Origin: CAJBVW01 sp964457335
GTDB taxonomy: Bacteria; Myxococcota_A; UBA796; SXON01
Assembly (NCBI GenBank): GCA_964457335.1
Contig: CAYWGD010000030.1
Coordinates: forward strand, 1 to 64,000
DNA length: 64,000 nt
Reading direction: 5' to 3'
Shown here: one piece after another, positions 7,774 to 16,261 of the stretch
How positions within the stretch are numbered: the stretch's first letter is position 1
How the letters are laid out: each line of letters starts with the position of its first letter
Notes under the pieces: model-generated
Database searches by the model: none
Seen by the model: only the letters and a program-made list of their open reading frames with translations
Told to the model about the DNA's origin: nothing
Made by a program: the position numbers and the translations under genes

Positions 7774-7788
7774 TGGCACATCCGTTGC
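7774..7788 (+). promoter_or_regulatory. Sigma-54 promoter of the porin-nap operon
   Basis: TGGCACA-TCCG-TTGC, differing from the sigma-54 consensus TGGCACG-N4-TTGC at only one base and with exact -24/-12 spacing. Transcription would begin near 7800, 16 bases before the ATG at 7816. The flank CTCAAG-N3-G before the -24 box also occurs in similar form before the nirK promoter (CTCAAGCGAC). Confidence 0.75.
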
Positions 7789-7815
7789 TCTCCAGGCGGC
7801 CCTCCGGAGGACCGC

Positions 7816-9309
7816 ATGTTCCCGCTCCTGCTCGCCCCCGCCCTCGCCGCCGCGCCCGCCGCCCAGCCCGACAAGCCGGCGAAGCCCGAGGTGGAGGTCG
7901 ACGTCTCCGCCGAGTACTCGTTGTGGAACCTGCAACAGGGCAACTTCCTGCTCGGCGCCGACCACCCGCTCGACGACGTGGCCGTCACCGTCCAGAACCT
8001 GCGGGTCCGCGCGGCCGTCGGGCGCCCCCGCTACGGCATCGTGGCGCGGCTCGACGCGGCGCAGGGGTGGTGGGGCGTCGACAACGCCCCTGCCAACGGG
8101 TACGCGCTCACGACGGACAACGCCGGCACCACGTCGACCACGCGCGTCTACAACGACGACGGGCTCTTCCAGGACAAGGACACCTTCTACGGGATCCACT
8201 TCGACCAGGCCTACGGCTGGGCGAGCTTCGGGCCCGTGGAGATCCGGGCGGGGCGCCAGTACTACAGCGTCGGGCACAAGCTCGTGCTCGACGAGGACTA
8301 CGACGGCGTCACCGTGCTGCTCTTCCCGGAGGGCCGCGTCCGCGCCGAGGCCTTCGGGGTCAAGGTGAGCGAGGGCAGGAACGCGACGACGCTCCCCGGC
8401 TCCGCGCTCCTGTCCGACCTCGACGACAACTCGGACGCGAACCTGTTCGGCGCGAAGGTGCGGTACGTGTCCCCCGCCGTGAACGCCGAGCTCTTCGGAC
8501 TCTACTACGCCGACACGATCGCCGACGACTGGGCGTGGCTCCCCCAGGGGCTCGGCTACAACCGCCCGCGCTTCACGCCGCAGGCCGCCACCCTCGGCGC
8601 CGTCGGGCTCGCGGCCGACGGCACGCTCGCGAAGTCCTTCGCCTGGAAGCTCGAGGGCGACGTGTTGTTCGGCGAGGACGCCATCGCCAACGCCGACCAC
8701 GCCGCGGGCGCCGTCGACGTGAACGACGGCACGCTCTTCGGCTGGAACGCCCTCGCGGACGCGAAGTACACGCTCCCCCTCCCCGTCGTCGCGGACGTGG
8801 GCGTGCTCGCGGGGTTCGGCTCCGGCGACGCCGACCCGCGGTCCGGGGCCGGCAACGTCAACAAGATCTCGACCATGGGCCTCTGGTCGCTCACGAACGT
8901 GTGGGAGGACTCCGTGATGCCCGACCTCGAGGGCATCTGCGCCCAGGGGCTCGGCTCCCCCGCGTCGCGCGGCTACCGCGAGCTCGAGAACACGACGGCG
9001 ATCCAGGGCCGCGTCGGCGTGAAGCCGCTGAAGCCCCTCCGGATCGAGGGCTCGTTCACCTGGCTCCGTGCCACGCAGCCGGTGTACGGCTTCGACGCGA
9101 CCGGCGCGCCGACCGACACGACGTCCCAGGATCTCGGCTGGGAAGCCGACGCCAACGCGCTGCTCTCACTCCGCGACGACGGCGTCTACGCGAAGGTGCT
9201 CTTCGGCTGGTTCCAGCCCGGGGAGGCCGCGGGGCTCCTCGTCAACGGCACCACGGATCACCTCGATCCCGCCTGGGAGGTCAAGACCGAGGCGGGCGTG
9301 CGCTTCTGA
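7816..9309 (+). CDS. Outer-membrane beta-barrel protein
   Basis: 497 aa with a short signal peptide (MFPLLLAPALAAAPAAQ). It then shows alternating hydrophobic and aromatic strands typical of a large porin-like barrel, with a strand-like C-terminus ending in a terminal Phe (VRF). The ATG at 7816 follows a GGAGG site by 6 bases. It is the first gene after the sigma-54 promoter and precedes the nitrate reductase genes, so nitrate or small-anion passage through the outer membrane is a reasonable but unproved role. The 58-base gap to the next gene contains a 12-bp palindrome (9323-9334) that may reduce read-through. Confidence 0.7.
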   Translation: MFPLLLAPALAAAPAAQPDKPAKPEVEVDVSAEYSLWNLQQGNFLLGADHPLDDVAVTVQNLRVRAAVGRPRYGIVARLDAAQGWWGVDNAPANGYALTTDNAGTTSTTRVYNDDGLFQDKDTFYGIHFDQAYGWASFGPVEIRAGRQYYSVGHKLVLDEDYDGVTVLLFPEGRVRAEAFGVKVSEGRNATTLPGSALLSDLDDNSDANLFGAKVRYVSPAVNAELFGLYYADTIADDWAWLPQGLGYNRPRFTPQAATLGAVGLAADGTLAKSFAWKLEGDVLFGEDAIANADHAAGAVDVNDGTLFGWNALADAKYTLPLPVVADVGVLAGFGSGDADPRSGAGNVNKISTMGLWSLTNVWEDSVMPDLEGICAQGLGSPASRGYRELENTTAIQGRVGVKPLKPLRIEGSFTWLRATQPVYGFDATGAPTDTTSQDLGWEADANALLSLRDDGVYAKVLFGWFQPGEAAGLLVNGTTDHLDPAWEVKTEAGVRF

Positions 9310-9367
9310 CGGAGGCTCAGCGGACCCGCGGGTCAGTGGATCGGTTCTTGCTCTCTCGAGGGTGGTG

Positions 9368-9931
9368 ATGTTGCTCCTCCTCGTCCTCTCCGCGTGCGAC
9401 ACGGGCTTCGCCGACCCATCCCGGGAGCTCGGCGAGCCCGTGCCCGACGGCCCGCGGCACCCGACGGAGATCCACCGCCCCGAGACGCTCGGGGTGGCGG
9501 ACACGCCGCTCACGGACGTGAACGGCACGCCCATCGGCGTCGCGTGCGTGACGTGCCACGGCCCCGATCCCGCCACGTCCTGGGCCGCGCGCGCGGGGGA
9601 GCCGTTCCATGCCGGCGTCGCGCTCACGCACGGGACGCTCACCTGCGCCTCCTGCCACGACCCCGCGGACCGGACCAGGCTCCGCCTCGCCGACGGCACG
9701 GGGCTCGAATTGCCCGACGCGATGACGCTCTGCGCCCAGTGCCACGGCCCGCAGTTCCGCGACTACAGCCGCGGCTCCCACGGCGGGATGACCGGCTACT
9801 GGGACACCCGGCGCGGCCCGCGCGAGCGCAACAACTGCGTGGACTGCCACGCGCCGCACGCGCCCGCCTACGCGAAGGTCCTGCCCGTGTTCCCCCCGGC
9901 CGATCGGCGGCCGCTCGCCCACGAGGAATGA
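9368..9931 (+). CDS. Tetraheme c-type cytochrome lipoprotein
   Basis: 187 aa. The lipobox LSAC at residues 8-11 directs it to a membrane as a lipoprotein. It has four CxxCH haem sites: CVTCH, CASCH, CAQCH and CVDCH, with extra His residues that could serve as distal ligands (FHAGVALTHG, GSHGGM). It is encoded directly before an NrfC-like Fe-S protein and an NrfD-like quinol protein, so it probably carries electrons from that membrane module toward NapA or the NapB-like protein. Confidence 0.8.
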   Translation: MLLLLVLSACDTGFADPSRELGEPVPDGPRHPTEIHRPETLGVADTPLTDVNGTPIGVACVTCHGPDPATSWAARAGEPFHAGVALTHGTLTCASCHDPADRTRLRLADGTGLELPDAMTLCAQCHGPQFRDYSRGSHGGMTGYWDTRRGPRERNNCVDCHAPHAPAYAKVLPVFPPADRRPLAHEE

Positions 9932-9932
9932 C

Positions 9933-10835
9933 ATGGACGAACCGACACGCCGCGCCGCGATGAAGGCCGGGGGCGCGACCCTCGGCGCCGCCGCGTTCGC
10001 CCGCGCCCTCGCCCCGCTCACCGAGTGGAGGGAGGACGTGTCGGTCGAGGCCTTCCTCCAGAAGCACTACAAGGAGCTGTCCCGCGCGGAGATGGAGCAG
10101 GTGCTCCGGCGGTTGGAGGACGAAACCTACGTCGAGCACGGCGTGGAGGTGTCGATCTCCGATCCCCGGCCGACGCCGGGTGTGTCGTTCGGCTACGCGC
10201 TCAACCTCTCCGTGTGCGTCGGCTGCCGCAAGTGCGCCGAGGCCTGCCACGTGGAGAACAACCACGACCGCGCCACGAACAACTCCTACATCCGCGTCCT
10301 GGAGATGAAGAAGGGCAGCATCGACCTCGAGCTCGGGCGCGTGGACTACGACCACCCCGTCCCGGACGACGAGCGCTTCTACATGCCCGTCCAATGTCAC
10401 CAGTGCGACAACCCGCCCTGCGTCAAGGTGTGTCCCGTCGAGGCCACCTGGAAGGAGCAGGACGGCATCGTGGTCGTGGACTACAACTGGTGCATCGGCT
10501 GCCGCTACTGCGAGGCCGCGTGCCCCTACCACGCGCGGCGCTTCAACTGGCAGAAGCCCGAGATCCCCGCGGACGAGATCAACCCCGACCAGGGCTACCT
10601 CTCCAACCGCATCCGCCCGCAGGGGGTGATGGAGAAGTGCACCTTCTGCCTGCACCGCACGCGCAACGGGCGGCTCCCCGCCTGCCTGGAGGCCTGCCCC
10701 ACCGGCGCCCGCGTCTTCGGGGATCTGAACGACCCCGCCTCCGAGATCCGCTGGGTGCTCGAGAACAAGCGCGTGTTCGTCCTCAAGGAGGACGTCGGCA
10801 CCAGGCCCCGCTTCTTCTACTTCTTCGACGAGTGA
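9933..10835 (+). CDS. NrfC/DmsB-like four-cluster iron-sulfur protein
   Basis: 300 aa. An N-terminal RR followed by MKAGGATLGAAAFARALA looks like a Tat signal, so export is likely. Sixteen Cys form four ferredoxin clusters: C95/98/101/105, C155/158/163/167, C187/190/193/197 and C236/239/251/255, with the interleaving usual for NrfC, PsrB and DmsB subunits. The next gene encodes an NrfD-like membrane subunit, one to two bases away in translational coupling. Together they form a quinol-oxidising module that can replace NapC in feeding periplasmic nitrate reductase. Confidence 0.85.
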   Translation: MDEPTRRAAMKAGGATLGAAAFARALAPLTEWREDVSVEAFLQKHYKELSRAEMEQVLRRLEDETYVEHGVEVSISDPRPTPGVSFGYALNLSVCVGCRKCAEACHVENNHDRATNNSYIRVLEMKKGSIDLELGRVDYDHPVPDDERFYMPVQCHQCDNPPCVKVCPVEATWKEQDGIVVVDYNWCIGCRYCEAACPYHARRFNWQKPEIPADEINPDQGYLSNRIRPQGVMEKCTFCLHRTRNGRLPACLEACPTGARVFGDLNDPASEIRWVLENKRVFVLKEDVGTRPRFFYFFDE

Positions 10836-10837
10836 CC

Positions 10838-12115
10838 ATGCACCCTTCGCCCGCCGACGGCGCGCCCGCGCCCCCGATCCGGTCCTACCCGCAGTTCCTG
10901 TGGAAGGCGCTCGGGGTGGCGACCGACGGATCGTTTGGGTTCTACGCCTGGATGACGGCGCTCACCGCCGTCTTCCTCGTCGGGGTGCACGCCTTCGCGC
11001 GCCAGTTCGCGCACGGCCTCGCGCTCACCGCCATGACGGACCACGTCAGCTGGGGCATGTACATCGGGAACTTCACCTTCGCCGTCGGCCTCGCGGCCGG
11101 CGCGGTGATGATGGTCATCCCGGCCTACCTGTACCACGACGAGGAGATGCACGACGTGGTGATCGTGGGGGAGATCCTCGCGATCGCGGCCATCGTGGTG
11201 TCGCTCGCGTTCGTGAACGTGGACCTGGGCCGCCTGGATCGCTTCTGGCACCTGGCGCCGGGCATCGGCCGCTTCAACTGGCCGGTGTCGATGCTCACCT
11301 GGGACGTGGTGGTGCTGTCCGGCTACCTTGCCATCAACCTGCACGTCGTCGGGTACCTGCTCTACACGCGCTTCCGCGGCGCGACGCCCGACCCCCGTTG
11401 GTACGTCCCCTTCGTGTTCCTCTCCATCGTGTGGGCGGTGTCGATCCACACGGTGACCGCGTTCCTCTACAGCGGGCTCGGCGGCCGGCCGTTCTGGAAC
11501 AGCGCCATCCTCGCGCCGCGCTTCATCGCCTCCGCGTTCGTCACCGGGCCCGCGTTCATCGTGCTCGCGCTCCAGCTCGTGCGGCGCCTCACCGACTTCC
11601 ACGTCGGGGACAAGCCGATCGCCACGTTGGTGCGGGTGTTGCGTGTCACGGTGCTCCTGAACCTGTTCCTCGTCGGCGCCGAGGTGTTCACCGAGCTCTA
11701 CGCGGGCACGGCCCACTCCGCGTCCGCCCGGTACCTCTACTTCGGGCTCCACGGCCACGACGCGCTCGTGCCCTGGATCTGGACCGCCATCGCGCTGAAC
11801 GTCACCGCCGCCGCGCTCTTCCTCTCCTCCTCCACGCGCACCCACCTCTGGCGCGTCGACATCGCCTGCGTCCTCTGCATGATCGGCGTGTGGATCGAGA
11901 AGGGGATCGGCCTCATCGTCCCGGGCTTCGTCCCGAGCACGCTCCACGAGATCGTGGAGTACCTCCCCAACGAGCTCGAGTGGAAGGTGACGTTGGGCAT
12001 CTGGGCGCTTGGCCTGATCGTGTTCACGCTCGGGCTCAAGATCGCCGTGGCCGTGTTCACCGGGCGCATGCAGGCGGGCACGTCCGCCGCCGCGCCCGCC
12101 AGGGAGATCGCCTGA
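10838..12115 (+). CDS. NrfD/PsrC-like membrane subunit (quinol dehydrogenase)
   Basis: 425 aa with about ten hydrophobic helices. NrfD-type features include LVGVHAFARQFAHG, MTDHVSWGMYIGNFTFAVGL near helix 2-3, NVDLGRLDRFWH, and HTVTAFLYSGLGGRPFW. Relatives oxidise menaquinol or ubiquinol and pass electrons to a partner ferredoxin subunit, here the preceding gene. The ATG at 10838 lies two bases after the upstream stop. It is longer than short NrfD forms and matches the ten-helix ActC/PsrC class. Confidence 0.85.
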   Translation: MHPSPADGAPAPPIRSYPQFLWKALGVATDGSFGFYAWMTALTAVFLVGVHAFARQFAHGLALTAMTDHVSWGMYIGNFTFAVGLAAGAVMMVIPAYLYHDEEMHDVVIVGEILAIAAIVVSLAFVNVDLGRLDRFWHLAPGIGRFNWPVSMLTWDVVVLSGYLAINLHVVGYLLYTRFRGATPDPRWYVPFVFLSIVWAVSIHTVTAFLYSGLGGRPFWNSAILAPRFIASAFVTGPAFIVLALQLVRRLTDFHVGDKPIATLVRVLRVTVLLNLFLVGAEVFTELYAGTAHSASARYLYFGLHGHDALVPWIWTAIALNVTAAALFLSSSTRTHLWRVDIACVLCMIGVWIEKGIGLIVPGFVPSTLHEIVEYLPNELEWKVTLGIWALGLIVFTLGLKIAVAVFTGRMQAGTSAAAPAREIA

Positions 12116-12369
12116 TGCCCATCCTCGGCGTCGTCCTCACGCACCCCGATCCCGCGGCGCTCGCCGACGCGGTGCGGGCCATCGCCGGTGTCACCGCGGT
12201 CGGTGTACCGACACAAAACCGGCTCCCCGCGGTGCTCGAGACCGCGAGCAGGCGCGACGACGAGCCGCTCCTCGACGCGCTCCGCGCGCTCGACGGCGTG
12301 TTGGCCGTCGACCTCGCGTTCGCGGACTTCTCCGACGTGACACACCCCTCCGACCCGGTGTCCCCATGA
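12115..12369 (+). CDS. napD: NapD chaperone for NapA
   Basis: 84 aa, the size of NapD. It has the small ferredoxin-like fold pattern (ILGVVLTHPDPAALADAVRA, LDALRALDGVLAVDLAF). NapD binds the Tat signal of NapA before export. The start overlaps the upstream stop (TGATG) and the stop overlaps the napA start (ATGA), the classic napD-napA order. Confidence 0.8.
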   Translation: MPILGVVLTHPDPAALADAVRAIAGVTAVGVPTQNRLPAVLETASRRDDEPLLDALRALDGVLAVDLAFADFSDVTHPSDPVSP

Positions 12370-14795
12370 CCCCCGATCGCCGCGAGTTCCTCACGATGAC
12401 CGCGCTCGCCGCCGCCGCCGCGGCCGCGGCCGCCGCCACCGCGCACGCCGCCTCCCCTCCGCCCAACCCCGATCTCCGCGCGGGTCTGGGCGCGAACGTG
12501 AAGTGGGACAAGGCCCCCTGCCGCTTCTGCGGCACCGGCTGTCACGTCCAGGTGGGCGTCGAGGACGGCAAGGTTGTCGCCATCGCGGGGGACACCCAGG
12601 CCGAGGTGAACAAGGGGCTCCTCTGCGTGAAGGGCTACCACGTGGGGCTCGCGCTCTACGGCGCGGACCGGCTCACCACGCCGCTCCTCCGCAAGGGGGA
12701 CACCCAGGTGCCCATCAGCTGGGAGGAGGCGCTGCGCATCCTGGCCGATCGCGTGATGCTCGATCCGAAGGGCTTCGCGCTCTACGGCAGCGGCCAGTGG
12801 ACCATCCCGGAAGGCTACGCCGCGAACAAGTTCGTGAAGGGCGGCCTCGGGCACAACCACATCGATCCCAACGCCCGGCTCTGCATGGCGTCCGCCGTGA
12901 CCGGGTTCCTCGCCACCTACGGCGTGGACGAGCCCGCGGGCTGCTTCGACGACCTCGACGTGGCCGACGTGGTCATCCTCTGGGGCAACAACCCCGCCGA
13001 GATGCACCCGGTCCTGTTCTCCCGCATCGTCGACCGGCGCGCCCGCGGCGAGACGGTGACCATCATCGACATCGGCACGCGCCGCACGCGCTCCACCGCG
13101 CACGCCCAACACTTCCTCCAGTTCAAGCCCAACACCGACCTCGCGATCGCCAACGGCATCGCGCACCTCTTGCTGGAGAACGGCACCTGGGACCGGGACT
13201 TCGTCGAGAAGCACTGCGCCTTCCGCAAGCCGAAGGACAAGGTGCTCGAGGGCGACGCGATGACCTTCGCCGAGCTCGAAGCGGCGCTCGCCGAGTACAC
13301 CCCGGAGCACGTCGAGAAGATCTCGGGCGTCCCGGCGGGTGACATCCGCATGCTCGCGGACCTGTTCGGCAACCGGGACCTGCGCATCACGAGCCTCTGG
13401 TGCATGGGCATGAACCAGCACACCCGCGGCACCGCCATCAACTGCCTCGTGCACGGCGTGCACCTGCTCTCCGGCCACTTCGGCCGCCCCGGCGACGCGC
13501 CCACGAGCCTCACCGGCCAACCCTCGGCGTGTGGCACCGTCCGCGAGGTCGGGACGCTCGCCCACGCGCTCCCCGGCGGCGGGAACGTCACCAAGGAGAA
13601 GCACCGCCACATGGCGGAGGAGATCTGGAACGTGCCGACGGGCCGGATCCTCGACAAGCCGGGCTACCACGCGGTCGAGATGTGGAAGCGCTTCTCCACG
13701 CCCAAGCAGGACGGGGGTGACATCCACACGGTGTGGGTGCAGGTGACCAACCCCGCGCAGACGCTCCCCAACCTGCACGCGCTCGTGGACCCGAGCCGGA
13801 AGGACCCCGACAAGTTCCTCGTCGTCTCGGACGTGTACCCCACCGCGACGACCCGCATCGCCGACCTGGTCCTCCCGAGCGCGATGTGGGTCGAGAAGAA
13901 CGGCATGTTCGGCAACTCCGAGCGGCGGACCCAGCAGTGGTTCAAGCGCGTGAGCCCGCCCGGCCAGGCCCGGGACGACGCCTGGCAGATCATCGCGCTC
14001 GCCTACGAGCTCTACCGCCGCGGACATCCGGGCATGAAGGACAAGGACGGCCGGTTCCTGTTCCACATGACCGACGCCCGGGGCGCCGCGGTGCCCACCT
14101 GGGACTTCCGCCGCTACTACGACATCAACGTGGACGAGCGGCTTTTCGAGGAGTACCGCAGGTTCACGACGATGAAGCACAAGAACCTCGCGCCGTACCA
14201 GGAGTACGTCAAGGCGCGGGGCTTGCGTTGGCCGGTGGTCGAGCAGGCGGATGGCACCTGGCGCGAGACGAAGTGGCGCTTCTCCGAGGGGGAGGATCCC
14301 TTCGTGGCCAAGGGCAAGGGCATCGACTTCTACCACTCGACCACCGAGGACGGCCGCGCCCAGATCTGGTTCCATCCCTACGAGCCGCCGCCCGAGTCCC
14401 CCGACGCCGACCACCCCTTCTGGTTGTGCACCGGTCGCGTGCTCGAGCACTGGCACAGCGGCACGATGACCGGCCGCATCCCCCCGCTCCGGCGCGCGAT
14501 GCCCCAGGCCTACGTCGAGATGCACCGGGAGGACGCCCGGAAGCTGGGTGTGTCGAACGGCGAGCTGGTCCGCTTGGAGTCGCGCCGCGGCGCCATCGAC
14601 ATCCCGGTGTGGATCGACGGGCGCGGGAGCCCGCCCCAGGGGAGCCTGTTCGTGCCCTTCTTCGACGAGCGGCTCCTGGTCAACGAGGTCACGCTCGAGG
14701 CCTACGACCCCTTCTCCAAGCAGCCCGACTACAAGAAGTGCGCGGTGCGCGTGCGGCGGATCCCGCGCGACGTGGCCGCCGGGAAGGCGGGGTAG
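12366..14795 (+). CDS. napA: Periplasmic nitrate reductase catalytic subunit NapA
   Basis: 809 aa. A Tat signal (DRREFL at 4-9, then a long Ala stretch) sends it to the periplasm. The [4Fe-4S] ligands are C52, C55, C59 and C87 (CRFCGTGCHV, LLCVKG). The molybdenum ligand is C173 in DPNARLCMASAV, as in nitrate reductases. Later segments include LWGNNPAEMHPVLFSRI, the GHFGRPGDAPTSLTGQPSA loop and the dinucleotide-binding FWLCTGRVLEHWHSGTMTGR. It reduces nitrate to nitrite using electrons from haem proteins. The unusual feature is its partners: an NrfCD-like module and a tetraheme NapB-like protein in place of NapC and diheme NapB. Confidence 0.95.
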   Translation: MTPDRREFLTMTALAAAAAAAAAATAHAASPPPNPDLRAGLGANVKWDKAPCRFCGTGCHVQVGVEDGKVVAIAGDTQAEVNKGLLCVKGYHVGLALYGADRLTTPLLRKGDTQVPISWEEALRILADRVMLDPKGFALYGSGQWTIPEGYAANKFVKGGLGHNHIDPNARLCMASAVTGFLATYGVDEPAGCFDDLDVADVVILWGNNPAEMHPVLFSRIVDRRARGETVTIIDIGTRRTRSTAHAQHFLQFKPNTDLAIANGIAHLLLENGTWDRDFVEKHCAFRKPKDKVLEGDAMTFAELEAALAEYTPEHVEKISGVPAGDIRMLADLFGNRDLRITSLWCMGMNQHTRGTAINCLVHGVHLLSGHFGRPGDAPTSLTGQPSACGTVREVGTLAHALPGGGNVTKEKHRHMAEEIWNVPTGRILDKPGYHAVEMWKRFSTPKQDGGDIHTVWVQVTNPAQTLPNLHALVDPSRKDPDKFLVVSDVYPTATTRIADLVLPSAMWVEKNGMFGNSERRTQQWFKRVSPPGQARDDAWQIIALAYELYRRGHPGMKDKDGRFLFHMTDARGAAVPTWDFRRYYDINVDERLFEEYRRFTTMKHKNLAPYQEYVKARGLRWPVVEQADGTWRETKWRFSEGEDPFVAKGKGIDFYHSTTEDGRAQIWFHPYEPPPESPDADHPFWLCTGRVLEHWHSGTMTGRIPPLRRAMPQAYVEMHREDARKLGVSNGELVRLESRRGAIDIPVWIDGRGSPPQGSLFVPFFDERLLVNEVTLEAYDPFSKQPDYKKCAVRVRRIPRDVAAGKAG

Positions 14796-14798
14796 GCC

Positions 14799-15554
14799 AT
14801 GGACGGCAACGGCGCGCTGCGCATCTTCCTGGCCGTCGTCGTGGGCGTCGCCCTCATCGGGTTCGTGCGCGGCACGACCGTGCACGACGCCGCGGACGAC
14901 GCCGAAGGCGAGGCGCACGCGGCCGAGGGCGCCACGCCCGACGGTGTGTCGATCGCGAGGAGCTACCGCGAGCTCCGCGACACACCCCGTGGCGGGGGCG
15001 CGGGCCTCGACGCCGATCTCGCCGCGCTCCAGGCGCTCGGGCCATCTGTCACCGACCCCGTGTCGCTCGACGGGACCTCGAAGGCCGCCGACCTCGCCGC
15101 CCGCGCGAGCCGCCGCGCCTACGACGGCGCCCCGCCGCGGATCCCCCACGCGGTGCGCCAGGACGCCGCCCCGGAGTGCCTCGCGTGCCACGAGGACGGC
15201 CTCCGCTTCCGCGGGCTCCTCGCCACGCCGATGAGCCACGCCCGCTACACGAGCTGCACCCAATGTCACGTGGTCGAGGAGGCGCCGATGCCGGGCGGCG
15301 CGGAGCTCCCCGCCGATCCGCGCGCCGTGGAGAACACGTTCGTCGGCCTCGCCTCCCCCACCGCGGGCCCGCGCGCGTGGGCCGTCGCGCCCCCGCAGAT
15401 CCCGCACCGCACCTGGATGCGCGAGCGATGTGACAGTTGCCACGGCGTGAACGGCCGCGACGCGCTCCGCTCCACCCACCCGTGGCGCGCGAGCTGCGAG
15501 CAGTGTCACACGGCCTCCGCGGAGGTCGACCAGCGGCCGGGTGTCACCCCATGA
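14799..15554 (+). CDS. napB: Tetraheme NapB-like cytochrome
   Basis: 251 aa with an N-terminal membrane anchor or uncleaved signal (about 8-24). Four haem sites lie at 127-131 (CLACH), 153-157 (CTQCH), 211-215 (CDSCH) and 233-237 (CEQCH). The two halves repeat: APPRIPH then the first haem pair, and APPQIPH then the second pair. NapB normally has only two haems and one such block, so this looks like an internal duplication. It follows napA by 3 bases and is probably the direct electron donor to NapA. The NapB name is given for position and motif rather than length. Confidence 0.75.
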   Translation: MDGNGALRIFLAVVVGVALIGFVRGTTVHDAADDAEGEAHAAEGATPDGVSIARSYRELRDTPRGGGAGLDADLAALQALGPSVTDPVSLDGTSKAADLAARASRRAYDGAPPRIPHAVRQDAAPECLACHEDGLRFRGLLATPMSHARYTSCTQCHVVEEAPMPGGAELPADPRAVENTFVGLASPTAGPRAWAVAPPQIPHRTWMRERCDSCHGVNGRDALRSTHPWRASCEQCHTASAEVDQRPGVTP

Positions 15555-15886
15555 TGTCGCGCCGGTCGCTCCTCGGGTGGATGTTGCCGCATCGCGCGGA
15601 TCCTTCTTCTCTTGGGGCGGGGGGAGGTCCCCCCGCAACGCCCCCCCGGCGTGCCGCCGCGCTGGAGCTCGCCGGGCCCAAGGTGGCCGTGATCTCGACG
15701 TTCGGTTGCCTCAACGCCGGCGCCGACTTCTGCGCCACCTGCGTCGAGCGGTGCCCCGAGCCGGGCGCGATCCGCCTCGACGGGCGGCGCGTGGTCGTCG
15801 ACGCCGAGCGCTGCACCGGGTGCGGCGTGTGCGTCCCCCTCTGCCCCGCGCCGGGCGGAGCCATCCTCTTGAAGCCGGTGGTGTGA
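15551..15886 (+). CDS. NapF/NapG-like ferredoxin
   Basis: 111 aa. An N-terminal SRRSLLGWML segment looks like a Tat-type leader. Two Fe-S clusters are likely: a first group C-x7-C-x2-C-x3-CP (FGCLNAGADFCATCVERCPE) and a second, classic C-x2-C-x2-C-x3-CP (CTGCGVCVPLCP). The first ATG at 15551 overlaps the napB stop (ATGA); a second ATG follows directly. Residues about 20-35 (SSLGAGGGPPATPP) are encoded by the dispersed palindromic repeat at 15608, inserted between the leader and the first cluster without breaking the frame. Confidence 0.75.
   Translation: MMSRRSLLGWMLPHRADPSSLGAGGGPPATPPRRAAALELAGPKVAVISTFGCLNAGADFCATCVERCPEPGAIRLDGRRVVVDAERCTGCGVCVPLCPAPGGAILLKPVV
15608..15648. repeat. Dispersed GC-rich palindromic repeat, copy B
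   Basis: TCTCTTGGGGCGGGGGG, a loop, then CCCCCCGCAACGCCCCCCC. It is in the same orientation, relative to the gene that contains it, as copy A, and both are translated as Leu-Gly-x-Gly-Gly-Pro/Ser-rich linkers. It lies in the ferredoxin gene between signal and domain. Confidence 0.75.
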
Positions 15887-16180
15887 ATGGAGCCCTTGCC
15901 CGTTCTCCACACCGCGGACCTCGACCCCGCCACCTTCGCGGCCCTGTTCGACGACCTGGAGCGGTGCGCCGAGGTGCTCGACGTGCTCGTGAAGGGCGAC
16001 GCGGGGCGCCACGCCTCCGACGTGCCCGTCGCGCTGCGCGACGCCCAGTCGATGCTGGCCGCGGGCCTCGTCCGGGGCGTGCAGATCCGCTACCGCTGGG
16101 AGGGCGCCGAGTGGCGGGACACGCTGCTGCGCCTCCCCACCGCCATCCGCGTCGTCCGGATGAAGATGCCGACCGCGTGA
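15887..16180 (+). CDS. Unknown small protein, last gene of the nap operon
   Basis: 97 aa, starting on the ATG that directly follows the ferredoxin stop. It has no signal peptide, no membrane segment and only one Cys. It is predicted alpha/beta with an acidic N-terminal half (LDPATFAALFDDLERCAEVL) and a basic C-terminus (TAIRVVRMKM). I do not recognise the family. Strict co-translation with nap genes suggests a cytoplasmic accessory role, such as assembly or regulation. Confidence 0.65.
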   Translation: MEPLPVLHTADLDPATFAALFDDLERCAEVLDVLVKGDAGRHASDVPVALRDAQSMLAAGLVRGVQIRYRWEGAEWRDTLLRLPTAIRVVRMKMPTA

Positions 16181-16186
16181 AAGGGC

Positions 16187-16198
16187 ACAGGGCCCTGT
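16187..16198. promoter_or_regulatory. 12-bp palindrome upstream of the nirK promoter
   Basis: ACAGGGCCCTGT, a perfect palindrome about 65 bases before the -24 element of the nirK promoter, the usual distance for an enhancer-binding protein. A GACACA half-site follows near 16204, resembling one arm of the repeat before the nap promoter. It could also be a short terminator of the nap operon. Confidence 0.35.
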
Positions 16199-16261
16199 AG
16201 CGGGACACACAATTCCGGCTCCGGGGGGCCCTCGATCCGCTCCGCCGCGCGCTCAAGCGAC

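Noticed and set aside
9323..9334. Terminator between the porin and nap genes
   Set aside because: GACCCGCGGGTC is a palindrome, but it has no loop and no T-run, and the downstream gene has no obvious promoter of its own. Read-through is more likely.
12057..15638. Open minus-strand frame of 1193 codons
   Set aside because: Antisense to napD, napA, napB-like and ferredoxin genes. No domain, and the composition is of a shadow frame.
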